Shown: one piece after another, positions 42,565-52,900 of the stretch
How the letters are laid out: each line of letters begins with the position of its first letter
Numbering within the stretch: the first letter of the stretch is position 1
DNA from: Solea solea
Lineage: Eukaryota > Chordata > Actinopteri > Pleuronectiformes > Soleidae
Reading direction: 5' to 3'
DNA: 64,000 nt
NCBI RefSeq assembly: GCF_958295425.1
Contig: NC_081151.1
Coordinates: forward strand, 18,800,452 to 18,864,451
The notes under the pieces: generated by a model
Database searches by the model: none
Seen by the model: the letters and a program-made list of their open reading frames with translations, nothing else
Told to the model about the DNA's origin: nothing
Position numbers and translations under genes: made by a program

Positions 42565-43964
42565 CGAAGAAAAATTGTTTACTTTTCCTGGAATGACAAC
42601 CTATGGAATGCCAATGTTTAGAAATCCTAAACAGTCCGGGATGATGTATAGGTGTGTCATAGTATAAGCTGGGAGATTTGCATTTCTCTGTTTACTTGGA
42701 CAGTGTTCAGTAAAAGTCAGTGGGTCAGATAATTGAGTAAAAGGAGACAGATGGTGGCAGCATTTACTGCTGATTACATGGAGGTCATAAACCGCCTCTC
42801 AGTAGCTGCGGGTGTGAGGTCCAAGCGTATTAAACTGACAGAGCCTGAATCTTGGAGAAGGCTGCAGCTGCGCCAGCAGGAGCGTGGATGGGCTTCAACT
42901 ATAAACTATACAAACTTAAGTAAGTCCAGTCTGTAGATGTGAGCGCTGTTCTCCATCAGTATACATGTATGTAGCTGCTGAGCTCTATGGCGTTTTGTAC
43001 CAAGCAGAATACTTGAATTTCTCCTCACATCGTTGATGCAAGAGAGGGACAATCGCCGCCGTCACTCACACGGAGTGAAATGTTCCATACCAGACACCTC
43101 TAGGCCACAGGGGCACTGCCATTGAGTGGCTGTATGTGCACGATGCAAGAAATATAAATAGTTTATGCTGATTTAGGGCCATGCGCAGTGTAGTGAGATT
43201 GCACGAGGACATACAGAGAGAGGCAATGTACCTCTGCAAATCTGCAAAATGCATCCTTCTAACAAACGCTTCTCTGAATCATCCACGATCCTAGAAATAA
43301 GTCAAGACGTGGCACATGCAAATATCCACAAACTATAAATATGCAGCTTTTCAGATTAAATGAAAAGCAGAAAGTTATTGTAATTATCATATGTGGAGAT
43401 TCACTTTCAGATTTGGTATGTTGTGATATACTCACACCTTCTCATTGAAGAACACAATAAAACAATAATCCTAATTTAATAAAGTGGGGTTTACTGCATA
43501 ATTAGCCAGCTGATGTTGGATTTATATCTGTGAAAATAACTGGTCTCCTTTGCATTCTGTTGTAGGTTCCATTCATTCCCATTAGTCTGGTGTATCGGCT
43601 TCCCTGGGAGTGGTGTCCGTGGACAGCGTTTACTGATCATACTGATGTACTTGTCTGCCAACTCCACAAGACGGGCAATCAATATTCCAACTAAAGGTAG
43701 ATTTCCATTCTTAAACTGCAGACGATTGTACATCAGTCAGTATCTTTGTCAAAGCGACGGCCACTATATGTGCATGAGGGTGTAAGGAAAGGATCTATAT
43801 AAGTCCAATAAGTCAATCCTATATATCTATAGTATAATATTAGATAAGAAAAGAGGACATTTAACATGCAAATTTGTCTTATAGGAAAACACACGTTTTA
43901 CCAACCACATTAATAAATGTTAGCTTTAAGATCCTGGAAATAAGTGTATTGTTTTCATATCAAT

Positions 43965-44165
43965 CCAATCCAACTTTATTTATAAAGCACTTTAAAAAAA
44001 ACAACAGCTGAAACAAAGTGCTGTATATCAGAGATAAATAAGACAAATCAAATATAAAAAATGAACATAATAGACCTAACCACAAACAATAAAACAATAA
44101 AATACTGTAGAAAGTATAAATACAACATAAATGAACAAGTCATACAATAAAATTATAAAAAAAAT
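43965..44165. repeat. Dispersed repeat (CTTTATTTATAAAGCAC family)
   Basis: CCAACTTTATTTATAAAGCA, an A-run, CAACAGCTGAAACAAAGTGC and TGTATATCAGAG match a repeat very common in fish. It is followed by an A-rich tail. Confidence 0.6.
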
Positions 44166-44499
44166 TGCTAAAGATTACATGAATATTATTTATTCATGTG
44201 TTCGTTTATTAGTTCTTTAATTCAATATGACCAAAACCAATGACTTACAAAGGTATTGTTGTGCCTAATGTCACTGTCATTTATATGTTTTATACTGTGT
44301 CTTCATTGGCCTCTAAATACTAGTGTTCTGTGTTGATGTAATATAGTTTTACATATCAAATTAGTCCAAAACACCCACTCATCCTTATCACTGGTTGATT
44401 CCAAAATAGCTGAAACGACAAAAAGAGAGTAAATTCACAGGTTATTAATCTTTTTGTAAGAGATTTCCATTTATGATAAAGAGAAAATGGCCTATCGCC

Positions 44500-44580
44500 C
44501 TGTCAGCTGAGATTGGCACAGCCCCCCCCCCGTGACCCTCATGTGGAGGATAAAGCGGTAGAAGATGGATTGAGGGGAAA
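44500..44580 (+). repeat. Tail fragment of the same dispersed repeat
   Basis: It reads CTGTCAGCTGAGATTGGCAC, a C-run, GTGACCCTCATGTGGAGGAT and AAAGCGGTAGAAGATGGAT. Confidence 0.7.
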
Positions 44581-45370
44581 ATCCATTAACGATTGAAAGT
44601 TTTGAGGGTCACCCCCCTGAGTTTTCTTGTGTGCATACACAAAAAAAACTGAAAGACTCTTCATGTCATCTTCAAAGCAGCAAACACATTCATAAAAAAT
44701 CCCCCTCGTAACCAAATGTGTCGAGTGCAGTTAATGTATTCCATATTGTCATAATGTCATCGTATCAGACATCACATTAAGCTTCATTATGCAGTATGAT
44801 AAACACAAGACTGTGGTCTTGCACGAGTGGATTTCCCGCTGTCGCGTGGTTGTTGTCAGATGTTGTTAACATGAAGACGAGAACATCCAGTGCCCGACTC
44901 CTCGCAGTTGCCGCGTGTCTGATCAGTCCGACTGGCCCGTAACCACGAGATGGAGATGGAGCCCACTGTTCTTCAATTAAGACCTAAAACTGAGAATCAA
45001 GCCTTCGTCCTTCCAACTCAATCACATCAGGCTCACTCAACGCTGTCGACGCCACAGTGAAAACGTGCACTACGACTTGTCAGTGCCCTTACGCCCTGTG
45101 GGTGGAGGAGATAATGTGGCCTCAAGTCCCCTCGGCTGCTCTAGACGCTGTTAGTCCCAAAACGAGCGCCGCTCACAGATCCCGGGGTCTGACCCACCAG
45201 CCCCAAGTCTAATACTCCGTTCCTCCACTCACTGGTGCTCACAACCATTAAATTCCCATTTAGCTTAGCTAGGTGCGAGAGACATTAATGGAGACTGACT
45301 CTCCCCATTTGCTTTGTGTTGCCACATTCATTTCCTCCAGCTACTACACTTGTGTCCAAATGGAGCAAGC

Positions 45371-45390
45371 GGGGGGGGGGGGGGGGGGGG
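45371..45390. repeat. G20 homopolymer
   Basis: Uninterrupted G run; length uncertain in any assembly. Confidence 0.9.
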
Positions 45391-46360
45391 CAGGGGAGGA
45401 GTGCTGCTCTCAAAGTCAAGAAGCATTCACCATGCTCTAGATCATCTGTGCTGTGGCCACATTTCCTCTTCTCCTCTGTTCTCCTCTGGCTTTCCTCAGG
45501 CTCACAATGGCCTCACATTAATGTTGATTAGCAGAGTGTGAAGGGAAGAGGGAGCGCAAACATTCACAGAGGGGCACTCCTTTGCGAATAAATATTTGTT
45601 GTCTGTGTTTCCAAAAGTGTCCCATAATCACTGTGTTTTTACGTCAGCTGTCAGGTTTGATTTTCAGAGAATGTTTCTCAGCGGCGACGTAAAAACATGC
45701 TCACACTTTGTTATTCTGCCTTCCTTGTTGGCGCTTTCATCTGCTCATTTATAAATCATAAATAAGGGGCAGCAGGACTTAACACAATGTACACGATTCA
45801 CTGTTCTGTGAATAATAAAACATATCGGGAAAGATTGGGCCCAAAATGCTGGATGACGTTTAAATTGTACATAATAGAACATGTGCACACTATTTGCTTT
45901 TTAACATCAAAACATCTCTGCTGTTTCCTGTGCTAGGAGTGGAGAGAGATCTAATGTGTTAACACACTGTGGTGTATGTGAGCAAAGCAGGGATTGGTCC
46001 ACAGCTCTGCCACTCACTCTGCCACACTCTCCGACTTCCTCTGTCCTCCTTTCCTGGTGCAGCCTGGGAGAAGGAGGGAGGGGAATGGATCTTTTCTGTG
46101 CGAGTCGCTGGAGCTCCCTCAGCCTGCTCCTTACCACCTGTCCTTGACTTAGAGTGCACATACGTGGCTGAGAGAAAGCCGGGCTGCTCACTGGTCCTCT
46201 GGCACCTTTTTTTCCTGTGTTTATGTGACTGGCTGCCTTTTTTTTTCTTCTTCTTTAAACCTGTCACTCCGTGTAAGGCTGTGTAAGAGGAAGAGGAGCG
46301 TCTGTCCTCAGCTGGTGGTGCTCTGATGGGAGGCAGTGCTGGTTCTGGCTGGGACTGGGG

Positions 46361-46513
46361 ATGCTGAACAGGGGGAGGGAGGGCCTGTTTGAGCTGGGAC
46401 AGCAGCTCCAGCAGCAGGGGGAGTACCAGGCCGCCCTGCACTGCTTCCTCAGCTGCCTGCTGGGACTGACCCATGTGCAGAGCTTCACCTCTCTGCCCAA
46501 CTGTCTACACCAG
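46361..46513 (+). CDS. c14orf180: Exon 1 of the consortin/C14orf180-like gene (first coding exon as modelled)
   Basis: The exon encodes 51 residues with a TPR-like helix pair and ends CAG|GTGAGC, a strong donor, in phase 0. The ATG at 46361 has G at -3. The same frame stays open back to 46277 but has no other ATG. A pyrimidine tract at about 46,239-46,260 followed by AG near 46,276 could be an acceptor, so an upstream coding or 5' UTR exon cannot be excluded. Confidence 0.75.
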
Positions 46514-46956
46514 GTGAGCCAGATGAGAGATGAGTGTATATACACGCTCACACCACCTATTATGATTCCTGCTGCCTGTCTTTGTTTTGCACACGCACAC
46601 GTTCATTAGATATGTCATTATGGAATCCGCTGTACCATGTTTTTAGAGACATTTAGGGCATCACACATGATCACACTCCTCAACACGCAGGACGTGTCCA
46701 ACCTTGATGTGTCTAACACCAATGTCAAATGCAAAAGCACGGTCCGTCCCGCGTCTCTGTGTTGACACTGTCTCAGTATAAAACCTTAGATTTTTCCATA
46801 TTCTTAAAACACTGTTGTTTGTCGCTCTGTGTAGGCTGTGCTAAGGTCTCAGGATTAATGTTTTGTTGCTGTGTAGTCTGACCAAAGTCCCTGCAGATTA
46901 CATACTGAGCTACTTTATGAGGACAATCCCTCAAAGACAACAACTTAAAATGTTCA

Positions 46957-46988
<32 letters not shown>

Positions 46989-49900
46989 TGCCCAACATCA
47001 AAACATAACCTATATTCCAGAACGCTGGACCTTGTTTTATGATGTTTGTTTCTGCAAGTAGAGAAGAACTGTTTGTTTTGACAGCCCATGACATCTCTCT
47101 CACACACACATAAATCTGCTTTGAAATGATGCCTAATCATGACTCTTGGTCTTTTTCTCTGCCTTTTACAGATCGCGGAGCTCTTCATCACAGAAAAGAA
47201 CTGTATCCTTTACTATCGCAATGAGGCCGGATCCGTCCCTGCTCACCAGCACGTCCGTCCATCGCACTTTCACGTTAAATCTAAAACTAGAAAATCAATA
47301 TCCATGAGATGAATGCGTTCAGGACAGTCGTTCTTTGCACAATGGAGGATGTAGACCCTTTATAGAAAGCAGTGTAAACCAGGAGGGATGAGTGGATGTC
47401 TTTTGACAGGTTCATAATAACACATTTGTCCCAGAATGCCGCATGTTTTGTGTGTTGCTCAAGCTGTGTCGGTCCCTTAAGAGGATTTGTAGGCTCTTAT
47501 CTCTGCACAACAGAGTGGGAGAGCACTAATTAACCTGCATCCACACTGACTAGCCACTGGTGCATCACCAATTCACTGCCTCTCTGAACTAAAGCAGCAC
47601 AGAGGTAATGGAGAGGTGTTACGTTTCAGGATATATTACGTCCGTGGCTCCTCTCCCCGTCACTGAGACACTCCAACACTTAACTTGCCAGCTCATGTTA
47701 TCTACCAGAGCGAGGCTCAGCACCTCACTGTCCATTTTCCAAAATAGGTCGATTTGTTGATCTGAGCTTCACCGAGAGTTGGCCACCCTCAGCATGAACC
47801 GCTGGCTATTTAAGAGGGTCATCTACCATGAACGGGGTTAAACCCTTTGGCGTACAGTCTAAAATCATCAATAGTGATGGTTTCATGTTGTGTCTAATGT
47901 GGCTTTTTATACATGTTCATCTCACTGTAGTTCGGGTGTAGTGGCGCCTGGTGACGAGCCCACACTGCACACAGGAAGTCGTCTGTTCTGTCAAGGCAAC
48001 ATTTACACACTAATAGAGCGAGACGACTACAAACCGGCTGAGGTGTGACTGGATACACAAAGAACCGCAGCACACAAAAGGTGTACAAAAGTTTTTTCTA
48101 TATTCTCCCCCTCCCAAAAAAAAAAACACTGATTGCCCCGTCCTTCCCCTGTGCTGCACACAAACACTTCCTCACTCAGGTCTGATTGACAGAATCCATT
48201 TTCAGATGGAAGGACACAGCATAAAAATAATGTTACATCTTTTCTGTTCACAAAGACCAACATAAACGCTGACAGAAGTTACGCACTGCAGCTTTGAGAC
48301 ATTCAAGTAATCAAACAAAACGGGTTTTCACAGCCAGTGAGGATATACTTGTCTGTGACGATGAATCATCACAGGAGAACAGTCTTTACAGAGTTGTCGT
48401 CTGGTGCTCTTGCACAATCAAATTGTTTTTCCAACATTCCCTTCAGTCTCTTCGAGGGAGCTTAGCATTTCTCATGAGCGTCATGAGAGCCGGAGCAGTG
48501 ATGTTGTGCTCTTTGCCACGGTCCCCCTCCCTCGGGGGGGGGAAGGTGAAGGGTCACCGTGCTCAGACTGGGAGCAGGATGTTGGACCTTTGTTGCCGTC
48601 TCGCAGGAGTGTTTACAACCGCTGCATTTCAGAGTCTCATGCACGTCGCCTCTGGGTCTGACCAAAACCACGACTAGTAAACAAAGCCGGGTTTTTATAC
48701 ACAGAGCATCCTGATTTCAACTCGTGACAGTGGCTTCATTCCAGAGCCAAAAAAAACAACACACTGTGTGTTGTTGATAGTGATAGTGGTCTTGTCATGA
48801 CTCGTACAGGTTTTTTCTATTATCAGAGCTGGCAGTATGAAGTGACCTTTATTCAGAGCCAACAGCTCTTCTAGTTGCTGAGTGTTCACTGATATTTGTT
48901 TCTTGGAAAGTATACTGACCTGATTTTCTCGTATCACATTTAATATGTGCATGCAAACCAAGTAGCACTACTACTGCTATAAATTCATATGTAGGATTAA
49001 GATTATTTTCCACGATAAATTATGCAGCACTTGATGCCAGTGTTGGTGTAATTGCTTCAAATTACAGTGGAGCGGAGGTTGTTTTTGTGTGTATGTGTAT
49101 GTAGATGAGCGGAGTGTGTGTGTGTTTCCTGCTGGGGCATTATTGTGGTCCAGTGAGGCCTAAGAATAGCAGGCAGATGTAGCGCTCTGACCTTTGACGA
49201 AGGCTGTTCTTAATCTTTGCTCCCATATGGTCCAACTCACCTCCTCTCGTGCTGCCAGGTGACTCAGAGGAGCTGGGACACATTTAGTGCATTTGTAATC
49301 GTCACCGGGATTCACATCTGTGTGTATTATACTCAATAATAATGTATTCTCAGGGATACCTTGTTAAAAAATGTTGGGTTTTCATAAAGTACATGTGACA
49401 AAATGACAGAAAATGACAGAAACCAGCTGCTGTGGTTTGCGGCTGTGAGCTTCACTGATCTTTAAGCATGGAAAACTATTGTTATTACCTATTTAGACAA
49501 GCTGAAAGTGTGTTTTACATAATGTTATTCATACTGTTTCACACACGACAGATCTGGTGTTAAGTAGGACATTTTATCAGGAAGGGCTGCGTTTATTTTA
49601 AGCATTCTTCATCCCAGTGGTCTTTAAATTCACCTGACTTTAAATTCCTCAATGGTGTCATTTTCCAGCGGGACCAACATTGCGTGTGCGGAATGCTTTT
49701 GACGTCGCAAACAGGTCCTATTTTTAAGGACGCTTTAAATAGACTTAAGTCTTTTCATGGAAACATTTTAATCCGCCACAATGAGGCTGTGCAAAACATG
49801 AAAGCAAAAGATAAAAGCAGACATGAACGCGATAGGACGGAGATGATTCTATCATGGCGTTCAGCTTCCATTGAAACACTTACAGCCGCAAAAACAACAA

Positions 49901-52900
49901 AAACAATGACACACACACACACACACACACACAGGTGACGTCTACATTGCAAAATCCAGACCAACATTGTGCTTTGGATTACGACACACTCTGTTTGCCC
50001 AGCGGTGTCACTGTCAAGAGTGTGAGCTGGGCAACGAGGCTGTTTTTGACATTAACAGCTGACTAATCCTGTCGACAATTGAGCCAATCCTTCACCCATT
50101 TAAACAGATGGGAAGGCCCTCCAGTTCATCCAGGCTGAAAAAATGTTCTATGAGGTGGCATTGATCGAGCTCACGGCTGTCCACGGAAGTACAGGCAAGT
50201 ACTTTGATCCACTTTGACTGTGCATGTTGTTTGTTCCTTCCATTTGGTTTCATAGATAAACATATCATTTAGTTGAGTTTATTTATTTCATTTCATTCAC
50301 AAATATATATAAAAAAAGTCTTGTGAAAAGGAGCAGAAAGAAGAAGAATCTTATTTACTCCGCCCCTTTATCCCAAGTAATCAATTTACATACACATTTA
50401 CGACAATATACACAAAATAATACAAGTAAATAAGTTAGTCATAGCCACTCCATTTGTTAATATGCAAGTTATTCAAATGTAACACATTTCATTGTATTTC
50501 CTTAACATACTGTTGTATGTTGTAATTGAATGTTTAAATGTAATGTTTGATTCTTTGGTTTCTTTGTTCAGGTTGTTCCATAGATTGCAACATTCCATCA
50601 TTTTAGTCCTGTATCTTGGTTTTTTAAAGATCTCCGTTCCTTTTAAGTTATAATTTACTTTGCTAAGGACCAAAATATCGTAAAATGATTTCACTTATTT
50701 GGTAAGCTAGTATATCATTGGTACCGAAACTGATTACACATGTCTCATTTGACTTTTTATAGATATGAAAACATGCATGATTCCTTATTATGTGGAATGT
50801 ATTTATTTAGTGAATTTCCTCTTGACCTGACATGTGTGTGTCATATACCTGTGTATGTCCTGCGACTACAAATCTGGTCTTTTTAAGTCATTGAGCAGAT
50901 ATAAACTGAAGTCCCACTTTATCCAAGTCCGTCTTTGTTTACGATATATACCTGCTGGAGCTTTAAATGAGCATTCACAGCAAGGCCGCTCGTTCATCAC
51001 CGACCTGCTGCCTCTGCGGCTTCAGACGTCTGCCTCTCCCTCTCTGTCTGCTGCTGAGGCAGCAGTGCAGTGTAGCGTGGGCACGCACGCACGCAGCAGA
51101 GGTTGGGGGACAGGCAAAGTACAAGACAAATGGCCACACTTTGCACAATGTCATTAGGAGCTGTGTGTCACTGTAGAATGCTGAGGCCCCCTGATTCAGC
51201 ACTCACTCAGATTGAACGCTGGACTTCTGCAGGGGCAGAGCCGGCTCTGTCGCTGCAGTTTACAAGCTTCCGTTCTCTCCCCGGTGCATTTTCAAGAGCA
51301 CCTTTCCCTCCGCGTCTCCACTGACCGTGAACACAGTTGTCATCGTGTGGTTTTTGTAATGCAAACATATCTAATCCACTGATTTATTTGCACAGTCAGG
51401 CATGGATTGCGATAGATTGTGTATAGATTGAGCTCGGTTTGGACAGTGCGTGCTCTGTGTTTGATGTTTGTGGCTGTGTGCGTGCCTGCATGTCTCTGTG
51501 TTCCAGTGGGCGTGGTGAGTGTGTTGTCTGACTCCCTTATCTTCTCCCTCCTGCCCTTATCTCTGCTTTCTCGTCTCCAGTCCTCAGTTGGCTCGACTCT
51601 GCTGTGCAGGCTTAAAGTCTACAGCAGTGCTGGACAGGCTTTTTGAGCTTTATTTCTTTCAAGCTGTAGTCGAGAGGAGGAAGGGGATCGATTGATTGAG
51701 ACTGAGTTCAGTTTTGCTGTTGGGCACCGCGTGATTCCATGCCCTGTGTTTGTATAACAGGGCCTCAGGAGGAGGCTACACTGGGCTCCGCAGGATGGAC
51801 AACCCCAGAGGAGCTTTCGGAGCAGGCCTCCCAAGCTCAGCACCTGGAGCGGCTGGCTCAGCTCTGCATCATGAGCAAACAGTAGGTAAAATTGTGTCCT
51901 GCTGTAGCTTCTGTTGTGTCATTAAAAGGGCCATTACCTGTGCTGTAGGCAAAACATTGGCGGTGATGATAGTTACAGTCTAAAGACTGACAAAATGCTG
52001 TATGATGACCTATAATTATCTAATTGTTTCAGCTACATTTGAACTTTCATCATTTCCCAGAACTGATGTAATTGTGTTCATGTGTCACAAAAGCAAAGAA
52101 CATGTTGTTTGTTATCCGTCTATTACGCAAGCAACAGCTTTCTCCGTAGTGGCATTTGTTTATAAGGGAAAAACCTGTCGGCTTGTAATCAGGAAATAAT
52201 TTAGTACGTAAATTTGAGATAAATATTTTATGTTACATTTAGTTTTTAGGAATGAATTATGTGTAAACTATGTGGAACTACAGCCAATGATGCTGCTATT
52301 CATCACAAAATGTTCATTTTTGGTACTAAAAAAAACGTAAACATATCTGTCTCCACTTGCACTTCAACATATTCACCTTCCTGGAATGGAAAATGTCCCA
52401 ACTAGATCAAATCCAACTCCAGGTCCTTTGAACCAGAGTTGAATTTCTCCATAGATGTGGAGAAAAGAGACACCACACTCTACGTGAGTGTCTCAGGAGG
52501 AACACCTTAACTGGATCTGCTGTCTCCTGTTGCAGGGGTACTTTGTTAGGCCATAGCATGCACCTATTTTAGGTTTCTTTGTTGTCATTGTTGGGATTGG
52601 GTCACTTAACCAGGTTGTGGGAGAGGGTGGTGGAGGGCAGAGGGTTTTATTAATGTCTGTGTGTGTGTGTGGGGGGGGGGGGGGGGGTTTATTTCATAAA
52701 CTCACCTTCTAGACATTCTGGAGACGATAAATGTTGTAGAAAACTATAAACAGAAAAAAACAACAAATAACTCCTTCCACTCTGAGCTTCAGCCCTAGTT
52801 TTAATTTGCTGCAGACAGGAAGTGGTACGACTTCCTGAATCTTTCAATTATGTCTTAGGAAATCCTTTGGGCCGGTGAAGGGCTTTTCTGTATTTTCAGA

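Larger units (their letters stand above)
22897..46276. other. Gene-poor interval up to the consortin-like gene
   Basis: It holds dispersed repeats (24,588; 28,535; 43,965; 44,500), homopolymer runs, AT tracts and CNE candidates. The rest is unremarkable. Distant 5' exons or promoter of the + strand gene could be hidden here, but I could not identify them. Confidence 0.45.

Noticed and set aside
43074..43096. GTGAAATGTT resembling the start of miR-203 (which lies near KIF26A in human)
   Set aside because: Only about ten bases match, the rest differs, and there is no flanking hairpin arm.
45959..46474. 171-codon minus-strand open frame
   Set aside because: It runs antisense through the consortin-like exon 1 and a Lys-run from poly-T. 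It is a shadow of the real exon.
48294..48677. 127-codon open frame in intron 2
   Set aside because: It does not splice in frame with exons 2 and 3, whose junction is clear without it.
51882..51890. In-frame TAG at the end of exon 4 as a stop codon ending the protein
   Set aside because: The GTAGGT donor overlaps it, and splicing into exon 5 restores a Gln codon and continues the TPR pattern.
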